IMG/VR virus record: IMGVR_UViG_3300033183_000158
Coordinates: 1-63,577 of that record
Origin: a virus
Direction: 5' to 3' (one strand)
DNA: 63,577 bases
Shown here: piece by piece, positions 38,429 through 48,034 of the stretch
Layout of the letters: the number at the start of each line of letters is the position of its first letter
Numbering within the stretch: position 1 is the first letter of the stretch
The notes under the pieces: generated by a model
What the model saw: the letters and a program-made list of their open reading frames with translations, nothing else
Database searches by the model: none
Told to the model about the DNA's origin: nothing
Program-made: the position numbers and the translations under genes

Positions 38429-40678
38429 ATGCCGTTAATTCCGAAACAAAAACTACCATCTTCCAAGAAGAACCAGGAATGGGGGGAGAAGTGTATACAA
38501 GCTTACATTGCGGAGTCTTCGTTTTCATCCACAGACAAGGCAGGTCTGGTAGATTTGTATGAAATATACAACGGTGAGTTAGACGAGGGTAGATACAATT
38601 ATGTGACTAATCCGTATAACTCTGAGAAGTGGAAGAAAAGAAACTTCCCTGCTAAGCTTCGTAACTATAACATTATCAAGCCTGTAGTAGATCTACTATT
38701 GGGTGAAAAAGCTAAACGTCCAAACAGCTATCAAGTTGTCGTACGTAATGCAGATCTACATTCTCGCAAAGCAGAAGAGATTCATAAACAAGTTTTAGAC
38801 TCTTTACAGCAAATGTTTATCAATGAGCTTAACGCTCAAGGGGTAGACACTGGTGTAGAATCACAAGAGGTCCCTACTCCGAAAGAAGTAGAGCAGTTTA
38901 TGAATGTAAACTACAAAGACTCACGTGCTATCATTGGGCAACAGTCTTTAGATTATTTGCGTGACTACTTAGATCTAGAAGATAAATTCCAAAAAGCTTT
39001 CTTTGATTGGCTTATTACAGGTCATGTGTATTCTTACAAGGGTACTTGTATGGATGATGTAGAGTTTGAGATCGTATCTCCTCTAGATATTGATTATCAA
39101 AAATCTCCAGACATGGAGTTTATTGAAGATGGTGATTGGGTAGTACGTCGTAAGATTATGACTACTAATGCTGTCGTAGATGCTTTCTACGATGTATTAA
39201 CACCTCAGCAGATAGACGACCTAGAAAGTCCAAGCTCTCGTAGAGAAGGCTCAGGCTATTTAGGTGCAGCTCTTAACCCTACACACGAACAAGATGATAC
39301 TGATCGCTATGTAGAAGTAATGCACGTTACCTGGAAATCATTCCGTAAGGTAGGTATTCTTACATACACAGATGAGTTTGGGTTCTTGCAAGAGATGGAA
39401 GTAGACGAAACATACAAACCTGATAGAGATGCTGGTGAAAGATGTCAGTGGTTCTGGGTTAATGAAGTATGGGAAGGCTACCGCATCGATGGTAACATCT
39501 TTGTTAACATCCAGCCGTTTGAAGTACAGCGTCCGTCTATGTCTAACCTCAGCTTATGTAAACTCCCTTATAATGGTCGCCACTATTCTAACCGTCATGC
39601 GGATAACGTTTCTATTGTATCTATGGGTCTTCCTTATCAGATTCTTTATAACGTGTTCCATTATCGTATGGAGCTTACCATGGCGAAAAATAAAGACAAG
39701 ATTGCGCTTATAGAGATGAACACTATCCCTAAGCGTCATGGGTGGGATGAAGAAAAGTTCATGTACTATGCAGATGCAATGGGTTTTGCCTTTATTGATT
39801 CTACTGCTGAAGGTAAGAACCAAGAACGTGTTACTTTTAACCAGTACCAAGTTCTTGACATGTCTTTGTCGCAGTACATCAGTGCTCAGTTCCAACTACT
39901 ACAAGCTATTAAGCAAGAGTGGGAAGACTTAGTAGGTATTACCCGTCAGCGTAAAGGACAAGTAATGGCGTCAGACGGTTCAGGAGCTACAGAACGTGCT
40001 GTATTCCAGTCGTCTGTAATGACTGAAGAGTTGTTCCGTAAGTTTGAGAAGTACGAAGAGAAAGAAATGCAAGGACTATTAGACTGCTCTAAGTTTGCTT
40101 GGCGTGGTGGTAAGAAGACGGCATACATTACTTCGGATTATCGTAATGAGTTGCTAGATATTGACGGACAAGAGTTCTCAGAAGCTGAGTACGCTGTGTT
40201 TGCTAAAAACTCTAGCAAGGAAAATACTAAACTTGAAACATTTAAATCTCTTGCACTATCGTTTGCACAAAACGGATCTGAGCCTAGCACGGTTGCAGAA
40301 ATCCTTGATTCTGACAATTTCTCTAACATTAAACGACTTGTTAAAGAAGCCGAGGTTAAAAAGCAAGAGCTTGAAGCTCAGCAACAACAAGCTCAGCAAG
40401 AGCAACAAATGCAGCTGCAGCAAATGCAAATGCAAGCTCAAGCCGAAGCAAGAGAGTTTAAAGCAGGTGAAAACCAAGCAGACCGTCAAAACAAACTAGA
40501 CGTAGAGGCAATGAAGATTGCAGGACGTCAGCAAGATCAGGATGCTAATAACAACGGTATTCCAGACTATATGGACATTCAACGAGTAGCTATGGAGGAA
40601 AAACGAATCGAATCAAACGAGCGAATTCAGAACAGAAAGCTTGATATTGAGGAGAAGAAGATTAACAAAAAAGACTAA
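38429..40678 (+). CDS. Portal protein
   Basis: 749 aa from the ATG at 38429, preceded by an in-frame TTG. NYNIIKPVVDLLLGEKAKRP is the typical opening of portals of this group, followed by a long central part with WKSFRKVGILTYTDEF and ITRQRKGQVMASDGSGATER near the crown. The last 130 residues are Q, E and K-rich coiled coil (QQQQAQQEQQMQLQQMQMQ). Position between terminase and scaffold is as expected. Twelve copies would form the DNA gate of the head. Confidence 0.88.
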   Translation: MPLIPKQKLPSSKKNQEWGEKCIQAYIAESSFSSTDKAGLVDLYEIYNGELDEGRYNYVTNPYNSEKWKKRNFPAKLRNYNIIKPVVDLLLGEKAKRPNSYQVVVRNADLHSRKAEEIHKQVLDSLQQMFINELNAQGVDTGVESQEVPTPKEVEQFMNVNYKDSRAIIGQQSLDYLRDYLDLEDKFQKAFFDWLITGHVYSYKGTCMDDVEFEIVSPLDIDYQKSPDMEFIEDGDWVVRRKIMTTNAVVDAFYDVLTPQQIDDLESPSSRREGSGYLGAALNPTHEQDDTDRYVEVMHVTWKSFRKVGILTYTDEFGFLQEMEVDETYKPDRDAGERCQWFWVNEVWEGYRIDGNIFVNIQPFEVQRPSMSNLSLCKLPYNGRHYSNRHADNVSIVSMGLPYQILYNVFHYRMELTMAKNKDKIALIEMNTIPKRHGWDEEKFMYYADAMGFAFIDSTAEGKNQERVTFNQYQVLDMSLSQYISAQFQLLQAIKQEWEDLVGITRQRKGQVMASDGSGATERAVFQSSVMTEELFRKFEKYEEKEMQGLLDCSKFAWRGGKKTAYITSDYRNELLDIDGQEFSEAEYAVFAKNSSKENTKLETFKSLALSFAQNGSEPSTVAEILDSDNFSNIKRLVKEAEVKKQELEAQQQQAQQEQQMQLQQMQMQAQAEAREFKAGENQADRQNKLDVEAMKIAGRQQDQDANNNGIPDYMDIQRVAMEEKRIESNERIQNRKLDIEEKKINKKD

Positions 40679-40754
40679 AACATATAAAAAGTTTATATTA
40701 AAAGGCTTTTTAACAGACAGTATTAACCCCTTATAATTCTTTAATTTTACAGCA

Positions 40755-41837
40755 ATGAGCGCAGATAAGTTAGATTTAAGCCAGGTCAGTGTTAGTGATA
40801 TCTTTAACGATAACGGACCTACACCAGAACCTGTAGTGGATGAGTCTTCTGAAGCAGTAGACGAGCAACCACAAGACGAACCTCAGCAAGATGAAGAATC
40901 TGTTGACGAGCCGCAGGCAGAAGATATGCAGGCGGAAGAAGAAGATGTTGATGAGCCTATAAGCTCTGACAACGGTGAGCAGCAATCAGAAGAAGAAGAG
41001 TCTATTATTAGCGAGCTTCAAGCCAAACTTGGTTACGAGCTTGATGAAGACTTTGACGAAAGCATTGAAGGTCTTACACAGTTTACTAAAGCTACTGCAG
41101 AGAAGATGGCACAAGAGCAGATGCAGAATGTGTTTAATGCATTCCCAGATGTTCAAGAGTATCTTAACTACAGAGCTAATGGTGGAGATCCTCGTCAGTA
41201 TTTTCAAACAGCAGCACCAGAGCGTGACTTTAGCGCAATGGAAGTAACTTCAGAAGATGTTACTACACAGAAGCAAATAGTAGGAGCATATTTAGAATCA
41301 CAAGGTTTTGATCAATCAGAGATCACAGAGACTTTGGAAGATTACGAAGATGCAGGAATCCTTGAGCGTCATGCTAAAAAAGCGTTAACACGTTTGCAGG
41401 CAAAACAAGCTCAGGATAAACAAATCCTATTACAGCAGCAACAAGCACAAGCACAGCAGCAAGCAAAGGAGAATGAAAGAATGTGGAATGAGATCAACGG
41501 ATTGGTTCAAGAAGGAACCTTGAAGGGTCTTACAATTCCAGAGAGAGATAAGAAGCGTTTCTTTAATTGGATGGCAGCTCCAGTAGATCAGCAGGGAAAT
41601 TCTCAGCGAGCTATTGACCGCTCTAAGCTAGACCAAGAAACACTCTTAGCACTTGAATACATAGTTTATAAAGGCTTTGACTTATCTAAGTTAGTAGCCA
41701 ACAACAATACAACACAGAAGGCACGTTCCTTGCGTAGTAAATTATCTAAAGGAACTAGCAGTACAAGTCGAATGAAGAGCAGCAAGCCGGGTTATACTAA
41801 AGCACAAAAACTACCGGATTTAAAAGATTTGCTTTAA
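40755..41837 (+). CDS. Scaffold-like protein
   Basis: 360 aa with a very acidic first 90 residues (EQPQDEPQQDEESVDEPQAE), a helical middle rich in Q and A (ILLQQQQAQAQQQAKENERM) and a basic end (KARSLRSKLSKGTSSTSRMK). Acidic, coiled, basic at the C-terminus and lying between portal and capsid genes is the profile of scaffolding proteins, which direct prohead assembly and then leave. A protease is not seen nearby. It starts 76 nt after the portal gene. Confidence 0.72.
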   Translation: MSADKLDLSQVSVSDIFNDNGPTPEPVVDESSEAVDEQPQDEPQQDEESVDEPQAEDMQAEEEDVDEPISSDNGEQQSEEEESIISELQAKLGYELDEDFDESIEGLTQFTKATAEKMAQEQMQNVFNAFPDVQEYLNYRANGGDPRQYFQTAAPERDFSAMEVTSEDVTTQKQIVGAYLESQGFDQSEITETLEDYEDAGILERHAKKALTRLQAKQAQDKQILLQQQQAQAQQQAKENERMWNEINGLVQEGTLKGLTIPERDKKRFFNWMAAPVDQQGNSQRAIDRSKLDQETLLALEYIVYKGFDLSKLVANNNTTQKARSLRSKLSKGTSSTSRMKSSKPGYTKAQKLPDLKDLL

Positions 41838-41865
41838 TAACTTTAATTTTTAATATTTCTAAATC

Positions 41866-43296
41866 ATGGCAGCTGATAATTTGAAAAAATTACGTCTGTA
41901 TCAGGATACCTTCAACGCTGAAGGCATGACCGACGAGAACTCGTTGGCAAATGCTTTGTTGACTGAGCCTGATAAGTTGTCTCCAGTCCTGACTCACTTG
42001 GCAGGTCGTGAAGACAAGCGTTTCCCTCTCTCTTTCTTGACTGAGGGTATGAACAATGTCAAGTACATTAATGACATTGAGTACGATTACCCAGTAATGG
42101 GTCGCTTGAACAAGAGCGTTATGGCAACAGCACTTACTGGTACTGGTGCATCTCACTCTCGTTTCAAAGTAACTTTCGCGGAGAAGTGGTTTGTTAAGCA
42201 GTACATTATTGAGAATCCAGCGGGTATCCAAGCTCGTGTAATGGAGGATCCAGTAGAAGCTGCAGGTGGATGGCAGTACACGCTACAGTTGGTAACTTCA
42301 GACAGCTCTGAGTCTGTTTCTAGCTCTGACGTAGTAGGTAAGCAGTGGGTTCAATTGTTTGCCCCAACTGCATTCTCAGGATCTCGTGGTAACGAGAGCA
42401 ACTGGGTTGCACCATCTAAAATGCGTAACCAGATCTCTTTGATTCGTAAGTCTTACCGCTACGAAGGTAACATGCCTGACCGCGTTGTCAACGTTGAGTT
42501 GAACGTAGGTGGTCGCACTACCAAATTGTGGTACGATTTCGAAGAGTACCAGCACATGCTACGCTGGAAAGAAGAGACTGAATACTCTCTATGGTACTCT
42601 AAGTACAACCGCGATTCTGACGGTTTGATCCACTTGAAAGATGACAACGGTAAGCCAATTCCTCTAGGTTCTGGTGTAATCGAGCAGATTCCTAACGTGG
42701 ATACTTACTCTGACTTGACTGCTACTAAGTTGAAGAACGTTGTTCGTGATGCTTTGTACGGTGCTTCTGATGCTCAGCAAATGAACATTGTATTGTTCAC
42801 TGGTTTGGGTGGTCTAGAAGAGTTTGATAAGGCTATGAAAGATGAGATCTCTAGCGGATCTTACATCAAGAACACTGACCCAGCAAGCTTTATTACTGGT
42901 TCTGGTGCTAACTTGCAGTTGGGTGGATTCTTCACTAGCTACAAGCACATTGATGGTCACACTATTACTGTACGTCACTTGCCATTGTTCGACCACGGAG
43001 CCCGTGCATTGAACAGCGACAAGCACCCAGTAACTGGTTTGCCTCTTGAGTCTTACCGTATGATCTTCTTGGATATGAGCTCTTACGATGGTGAGCAAAA
43101 CGTTGCAATGGTTACACGTAAAGGACGTGAGCTTGTACGTTGGGCTGTAGCAGGTGCTTCTGTGCCTCCAGGATTCGCTGGTAACGCATTGCGTGCTAAC
43201 GACGTGGATGGTGCATCTGTACACTTCATGAAAGAATCTGGTATCTCTATTCGTCGTGCAACTAACTGTTTGCACCTCGAATGTGTGAAATCATAA
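41866..43296 (+). CDS. Major capsid protein
   Basis: 476 aa. Position after the scaffold, length and sequence (MAADNLKKLRLYQDTFNAEG, DIEYDYPVMGRLNKSVMATA, WYDFEEYQHMLRWKEETEYS) fit the HK97-fold capsid protein of crAss-like phages. Codon use is distinctly different from the neighbours, with many C-ending codons such as AAC, TAC, TTC and CGT, as expected for the most abundant protein. A long terminator hairpin follows. Confidence 0.9.
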   Translation: MAADNLKKLRLYQDTFNAEGMTDENSLANALLTEPDKLSPVLTHLAGREDKRFPLSFLTEGMNNVKYINDIEYDYPVMGRLNKSVMATALTGTGASHSRFKVTFAEKWFVKQYIIENPAGIQARVMEDPVEAAGGWQYTLQLVTSDSSESVSSSDVVGKQWVQLFAPTAFSGSRGNESNWVAPSKMRNQISLIRKSYRYEGNMPDRVVNVELNVGGRTTKLWYDFEEYQHMLRWKEETEYSLWYSKYNRDSDGLIHLKDDNGKPIPLGSGVIEQIPNVDTYSDLTATKLKNVVRDALYGASDAQQMNIVLFTGLGGLEEFDKAMKDEISSGSYIKNTDPASFITGSGANLQLGGFFTSYKHIDGHTITVRHLPLFDHGARALNSDKHPVTGLPLESYRMIFLDMSSYDGEQNVAMVTRKGRELVRWAVAGASVPPGFAGNALRANDVDGASVHFMKESGISIRRATNCLHLECVKS

Positions 43297-43302
43297 CAAT
43301 TA

Positions 43303-43350
43303 GGGGTTTAGGGGGAGTATGCTTCGGCACTCCCCCGAAATCCCATTTTT
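43303..43350 (+). terminator. Strong terminator after the major capsid gene
   Basis: A continuous stem of about 15 pairs (43303-43318 with 43329-43344) has a cUUCGg loop at its tip and is followed by TTTTT at 43346-43350. Placed here it would let the capsid mRNA be made in excess over the downstream genes. Confidence 0.9.
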
Positions 43351-43372
43351 AATATAGTAAACCCCATAGAAG

Positions 43373-44185
43373 ATGGCATCTAGAATTATAACAATTAAGC
43401 GTAGAGAGAATACTACAAACCTTCCTGATCACGTATATGCAGAAAGCAAAAGACGCATTGGTAGCGTTTTCACCAAGACAGGTGATATTTATTCAGGTCT
43501 GACCTTTCAAGAGCAAAAGAAGTTTTTACCATACATATTAGGTGTGGATGCATCGGACCCTGCGTTCGGTAAAGCAGTTAAGAATTATTTTCGGAATATG
43601 ACTATTGAGGTGCCTCTCGAAGGTACACAGCTAGAAGCTGGTACAGATGAGAGTGGTGAACCTCTAAACGTGATGGATTACGTAAAGTACAAATTTGCTA
43701 GTACACACCCCCATGTAGCTGGCGACGAGGGCGATTTGAGCTCAAGCCGCGGATACAAGTACTACATTTACGACGAAGCTCTAGAACTAGAAGAAGATTA
43801 CAATGAACTAGAGTACAGAAAGAAAGCTTACAAAGAATTCATCAAGCTTACAGACAACGAGAAGAAGATGGACATGGTTGTTCGTCTACACTTAGAGAAC
43901 CCAGCCAAGATGAGCTCAAAAGAGAAAGAGTTATTCTTAGAGGCAATGGTAGAAGAAGCACCCCTAAACTTCTACAATATTGCAACTAGCAAGACTCTTG
44001 AACTTGAAGCGTTTATTGAGGAATGTCTTACTGCAGAAGTTCTGCGTAAGGTGGGCAACTCGTTGTTGTTAGGTGATGAGAAACTTGGTGATAGTATGGA
44101 GGAGGCAGTACTGTTCTTGAAGGACAAGAAAAATAGTTCCACACTAACAACTCTCAAAGCTAGAGTACAACAATTTGCTGAATAA
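43373..44185 (+). CDS. Structural-module protein, 270 aa
   Basis: The N-terminal half includes ITIKRRENTTNLPDHVYAES and KFLPYILGVDASDPAFGKAV; the C-terminal half is helical and charged (NEKKMDMVVRLHLENPAKMS, LEAFIEECLTAEVLRKVGNS). It lies between capsid and connector genes and overlaps the next ATG by one base, so it probably belongs to the head or neck. No family is recognised. Confidence 0.65.
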   Translation: MASRIITIKRRENTTNLPDHVYAESKRRIGSVFTKTGDIYSGLTFQEQKKFLPYILGVDASDPAFGKAVKNYFRNMTIEVPLEGTQLEAGTDESGEPLNVMDYVKYKFASTHPHVAGDEGDLSSSRGYKYYIYDEALELEEDYNELEYRKKAYKEFIKLTDNEKKMDMVVRLHLENPAKMSSKEKELFLEAMVEEAPLNFYNIATSKTLELEAFIEECLTAEVLRKVGNSLLLGDEKLGDSMEEAVLFLKDKKNSSTLTTLKARVQQFAE

Positions 44186-44859
44186 TGACCGTACAAGAAA
44201 TGCACTACGCCGTAGACCAGGGACTCCAGAAAGTGGGGTCCTATGTCTATGACACCTTTTTAGAAGAAGAGATTGACTTCTTCCTAAACAAAATGCAAGA
44301 GCGTTTTATTAAGGACAGAGTCTTTCGAACTTCTGACCCTAAAAGGCTGGGCTTTTCTTTAAATCAAAAACGTCTCGATGATATAAGGGTCATCTTAGAG
44401 ATAGACTTTATAGATACAAATACTGGCGATGCTAATGCAGAATATCAGCGCTATGATCTTCCAGTCGACTATTTGTATCTTATTAATCTTAGAGCTCGCC
44501 TGACTCCCTCGCATTGCGATAGTACGGTCTTAAACAAGGTGCCCGCACGCGTTGTGGAGCAGGACAAGCTTTATGAAATGCTTAGAAATCCGTTTGCAAA
44601 GTCACTTCCTACTACACCTGTAGCAGCTTTAAACTCTGAAGAGATCACTATCTATCAGACTAAAAAGTTTATATTAAAAGGTGTAGAGCTTGACTACATT
44701 CGGAAGCCCGAAGAAATTAGCTTATCTTCGAATCAAGATTGCGAATTAGCAGAGCATACCCACCATGAAATAGTGGATATGACAGTCAAGCACATTTTAG
44801 AAGTTATAGAATCTCCGCGTTATCAAACTAACGCAGCCGAGGAATCGCAGTCAGACTAA
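44185..44859 (+). CDS. Candidate head-tail connector protein, 224 aa
   Basis: MTVQEMHYAVDQGLQKVGSY, FLEEEIDFFLNKMQERFI and then DLPVDYLYLINLRARL resemble the helical adaptor (connector) proteins that dock under the portal; the phrase pattern IDFFLNKMQERFI is shared with a protein of the tail module at 61155. The C-terminal part has a strand pair and a final long helix (HHEIVDMTVKHILEVIESP). Assignment is by layout and position. Confidence 0.55.
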   Translation: MTVQEMHYAVDQGLQKVGSYVYDTFLEEEIDFFLNKMQERFIKDRVFRTSDPKRLGFSLNQKRLDDIRVILEIDFIDTNTGDANAEYQRYDLPVDYLYLINLRARLTPSHCDSTVLNKVPARVVEQDKLYEMLRNPFAKSLPTTPVAALNSEEITIYQTKKFILKGVELDYIRKPEEISLSSNQDCELAEHTHHEIVDMTVKHILEVIESPRYQTNAAEESQSD

Positions 44860-44894
44860 TTAGATTTTACTAATTCTTATAAATAACTTTTAAA

Positions 44895-45689
44895 ATGGCA
44901 ACACAAGTTTTTGTTATCAACGCCGATGCTGACCTTAAGGTAGCAGTTGACGGCGGAGCGCCAGCAGCATACAGTGCTACAAGTATCACTGAGTCTGTAA
45001 ACGGCACTATTTCATTCTTCGCCAATGGGCGTTCTTCTGTAGATCTAGATCCTACAGAAATCGTACGCGTAACCAAAATGGATTACGCAGCAGGTACTGC
45101 ACAAGTAGCTACTATTGATTTATCAGGTGTAGCATCTGGTACTACTGAGTACGTTAAAATCATTAATACTACTCTAGGTACTATGAATCTTCCAGTTATG
45201 TCTTTCGAAGGCGACAATGCGGCGGCTATCGAAGCATTGATGGACACTGAATTTGCAAAAGCAGATAGCGAATTCGAAGGATTCTCTGCTTCTGTATCTG
45301 GTGAGGTTATTACTGTAACTGCTCCAATCAACAGCTCTTTCCGTTTGGCAGGTGCTGATGGTTCTAGCATTTCTTACACTACAAACATGTCTCCTTCTGT
45401 AGGTGAGGCTGATGATGTGACTGCATTGTACGACCAGTACGCTGGATACGATGGTATCACTAACCGTGTAGGTTACCCAGTAGTACGTCCTACTAGCCCA
45501 GTAGTAGCAGCTAACAACTACGACATCGTAGTATGTGAGGCAGTTACTAAGGCAGCGTCTAAAGACGGAATGTCTGCTCAAAAAGGCGAGTACATCAAAC
45601 TCATCTTTGCTATCAAGGATGATGCAACACTACTATCAAACGGTGGTACTGCAGACTTGTACGATGCTTTGGTAGCATACCAAGACTAA
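44895..45689 (+). CDS. Abundant structural protein, 264 aa
   Basis: The sequence is beta-rich with few charged residues (AVDGGAPAAYSATSITESVN, FEGFSASVSGEVITVTAPIN) and ends in a compact domain (YIKLIFAIKDDATLLSNGGT). Codon use resembles the capsid gene, with many TAC, AAC and TCT codons, and the gene has its own terminator, both pointing to a high-copy virion protein such as a head decoration or tail protein. The exact role is not visible. Confidence 0.6.
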   Translation: MATQVFVINADADLKVAVDGGAPAAYSATSITESVNGTISFFANGRSSVDLDPTEIVRVTKMDYAAGTAQVATIDLSGVASGTTEYVKIINTTLGTMNLPVMSFEGDNAAAIEALMDTEFAKADSEFEGFSASVSGEVITVTAPINSSFRLAGADGSSISYTTNMSPSVGEADDVTALYDQYAGYDGITNRVGYPVVRPTSPVVAANNYDIVVCEAVTKAASKDGMSAQKGEYIKLIFAIKDDATLLSNGGTADLYDALVAYQD

Positions 45690-45702
45690 TATTTAGGATA
45701 GT

Positions 45703-45735
45703 GAGGAGAGTGCATTTGTGCTCTCCTCTTATTCT
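45703..45735 (+). terminator. Terminator after the abundant structural gene
   Basis: Perfect 8-bp arms 45703-45710 and 45721-45728 enclose a 10-nt loop and are followed by TTATTCTT. The hairpin begins 13 nt after the stop codon. Confidence 0.85.
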
Positions 45736-45752
45736 TAACTTAAAATCTAACC

Positions 45753-46331
45753 ATGGCTGCATTTTTTACATTTGACATTGTACCTTCTACAACTATCCGC
45801 TTTACTGCGCCGTATCCTGATCCCTCAATCTCTACGGCGTCTTTAGCTATTACAACCCCGGATTCTGTAGTAATTACAATTAGTGATCTTGTAACAGTTG
45901 CAGGCTTTGATGTCGATAGCCCTGGTACTTTAGTAGATGTTACAGTTACAGAGCTTAATGCTGCAGATTCATCAGACGTTTCTATTGTAAAAGGCTCTGA
46001 CACCCTTACAACTTTACCTTGGACTAAGTTTCCTCCAGGACGTTATCAAGTTACATATACAGCGGGCAGCGACTCTTTAAGTAAAGAGTTTTTGTTGTTT
46101 ACAACAATTGAAGACTGCTTATATACAAAAATTGATGGCTACATGTACAAGACATGTTGCGATTCTTGTAACGGTACTGAGGTTAAGCGATTGGTTGAAA
46201 AACTAATTGCTGTAAAAGAGGGTGCTCGATTAGATTTTAAATATGCTGCTTGGGCAGATCTAACTGCAAAGTTGACTGCGCTTGAGCATTTGTGTGAAGA
46301 CGATTTCTGTACTTGTGACTGTGGATGCTAA
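45753..46331 (+). CDS. Structural protein with Cys-rich C-terminus, 192 aa
   Basis: The first 115 residues are strand-rich and Ig-like (SLAITTPDSVVITISDLVTV, PPGRYQVTYTAGSDSLSKEF). Then come CLYTKIDGYMYKTCCDSCNG, a helical KRLVEKLIAVKEGARLDF, and the end CEDDFCTCDCGC. Ten cysteines in the last 80 residues may bind metal or form disulfides in the mature virion. The stop overlaps the next ATG as TAATG. Probably a head or neck accessory protein. Confidence 0.6.
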   Translation: MAAFFTFDIVPSTTIRFTAPYPDPSISTASLAITTPDSVVITISDLVTVAGFDVDSPGTLVDVTVTELNAADSSDVSIVKGSDTLTTLPWTKFPPGRYQVTYTAGSDSLSKEFLLFTTIEDCLYTKIDGYMYKTCCDSCNGTEVKRLVEKLIAVKEGARLDFKYAAWADLTAKLTALEHLCEDDFCTCDCGC

Positions 46332-46567
46332 TGGCTACTAAGGAATACAACTATAAAAATTATTTAAACGGCTCTGTTCTAAGCTCTGATGAAAAGGCTG
46401 CTGTAGAAAAGGAAGGGATGGTTCTTGCAAAGAACTTAACCAAGCGTTTAAATTACGATCTTTGCACTCGTACTGTAGAGAACAAATTAGCGTACATGAT
46501 TGCACGCGCAGAATACTGGAGAATCAAAGACAAAGAGGTTGACCGTAATTCGGTGGCATCCAAATAG
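46331..46567 (+). CDS. Small helical protein, 78 aa
   Basis: Starts MATKEYNYKNYLNGSVLSSD, chosen because it overlaps the upstream stop (TAATG). The rest is a charged helix pair (EKEGMVLAKNLTKRLNYDL, ENKLAYMIARAEYWRIKDKE). It may be a small virion or assembly protein. No family is recognised. Confidence 0.65.
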   Translation: MATKEYNYKNYLNGSVLSSDEKAAVEKEGMVLAKNLTKRLNYDLCTRTVENKLAYMIARAEYWRIKDKEVDRNSVASK

Positions 46568-46609
46568 TTACTGATTTTTCTTATATTGGGGTAGTTAAAA
46601 TACCTAAGC

Positions 46610-48034
46610 ATGGACATAAAATCAGTAATTAAGCAGTATTGTTCGGCGAACCCAGATTCGTCAGTTAGAAGTTTAGCGAGTAAAATTTTAGAAGAGACGG
46701 ATATTGCCGTCTCATTTAATACAGTAAGAAGACATATAGATAAGTTTAGAGCTGGAGAATCTATAGAAGAAAAACCTCAGCCTACAGCAGCAGATCTAGA
46801 ATACGACAAGAGTTATGTGTATCAGGCAGACAAAGATTTATACATCTTTTTTATTCCTGGTTACAACAAACCACTGTCATTTGCAGGAGACAAAGTAAGA
46901 GAGTTAAAAAGAAGATATAGTAATTGGGACGGTAGCCCTAATTCTATTAACCAGATATGTAGAGCATTTAAGCTATCACGTTCTTTATTTGATAAAATAC
47001 GACGCATCTTATCGTGGACTCACGATAGCGAGCCTTTTACTGACGAAGAGTTGGTAGAACGCAGCGAAGAAGATTTGTTAACTGAGCTTGTACAGGGCAA
47101 GAAGTTTGCACTAGAGCAGCAGTTTGAAAAACAAAAGCTTCAGAGTTTAGAAAAGGATGCACGTAAATGGCGTGAACTAAAACTAGGAGTACTTAATCCT
47201 TTTACAGATTATTTTGAGCGACACCACGAAGCTCTTAAAGCTGCACCAGGAGTTAACCTATCACAGAAAGACGGAGAGTATGCATGTGTTATCTCACCTT
47301 TTGATCTACACTTTGGAAAGTATGGATGGGAGAAAGAGGTTGGAGAGACATACAACAGAGAGATTGCTGAGAAGCTTTTACTTGAGCATACAGAGGATTT
47401 ATTGAGTGAGGTTAATCATTACCCTATCGAGAAGTTTATTGTGCCTGTAGGCAGCGATTACTTCCATTTTGACACAGTCCGAGGAACCACTACTAATGGA
47501 ACCCCGCAAGATTGTGACGGTACGCTCGTTCAAATTATGTTTGAAGGCAGCTACCTGATGATTAAGTTCATTGACATGTTGAGACAGGTTGCTCCCGTAG
47601 AAGTTCCTATGGCAGCAGGTAACCACGACAGAGTGCTCAGTAACTCTTTATTGTTATTCCTACAAGGATATTATAGAGAAGCTGACGATGTAGAGGTAAC
47701 GTCTAATTTAAAGCTGCGCCAGTACGTACAGTATGGAGATACTGTAATGGGATTTACGCACGGAGACGGACCAAAGATGAGTGCGCTACCAGGTCTTATG
47801 GTAAATGAGTCAGGACTAACGTTCGGACCTAATACTAATAAGGTTTGGTTTACAGGACACTTGCACTTTGAAAAGGTAGTAGAGATGCAAAAGACAAAGA
47901 TCTATCAAATGCCTTCATTAAGTGGTACTGATAGATGGCATCACCTAAAAGGTTACAAGTCTGTACGAGGCATGTGTGCGTACTTAGTTACAAAAGATAA
48001 AGGTGTAAGACATAATATATTTTCAAACGTATGA
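46610..48034 (+). CDS. Metallophosphoesterase with N-terminal HTH region
   Basis: 474 aa. All calcineurin-type motifs are present: FDLHFG with D232 and H234, GSDYFH at 281-286, GNHDR at 337-341, THGDG at 383-387 and GHLHF at 416-420. The first 140 residues hold two HTH-like segments (SVRSLASKILEE ... FNTVRRHIDKF and NSINQICRAFKLSRSLFDKI). The substrate is unknown; relatives act on DNA, nucleotides or proteins. Its place inside the structural block is unusual and suggests either a DNA-processing role late in infection or a virion enzyme. It overlaps the next gene by 4 nt. Confidence 0.85.
   Translation: MDIKSVIKQYCSANPDSSVRSLASKILEETDIAVSFNTVRRHIDKFRAGESIEEKPQPTAADLEYDKSYVYQADKDLYIFFIPGYNKPLSFAGDKVRELKRRYSNWDGSPNSINQICRAFKLSRSLFDKIRRILSWTHDSEPFTDEELVERSEEDLLTELVQGKKFALEQQFEKQKLQSLEKDARKWRELKLGVLNPFTDYFERHHEALKAAPGVNLSQKDGEYACVISPFDLHFGKYGWEKEVGETYNREIAEKLLLEHTEDLLSEVNHYPIEKFIVPVGSDYFHFDTVRGTTTNGTPQDCDGTLVQIMFEGSYLMIKFIDMLRQVAPVEVPMAAGNHDRVLSNSLLLFLQGYYREADDVEVTSNLKLRQYVQYGDTVMGFTHGDGPKMSALPGLMVNESGLTFGPNTNKVWFTGHLHFEKVVEMQKTKIYQMPSLSGTDRWHHLKGYKSVRGMCAYLVTKDKGVRHNIFSNV

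Noticed and set aside
43972-45581. Minus-strand frames of 77-135 aa in the structural block
   Set aside because: They lie wholly within well-supported plus-strand genes and show low-complexity serine or cysteine-rich sequence.
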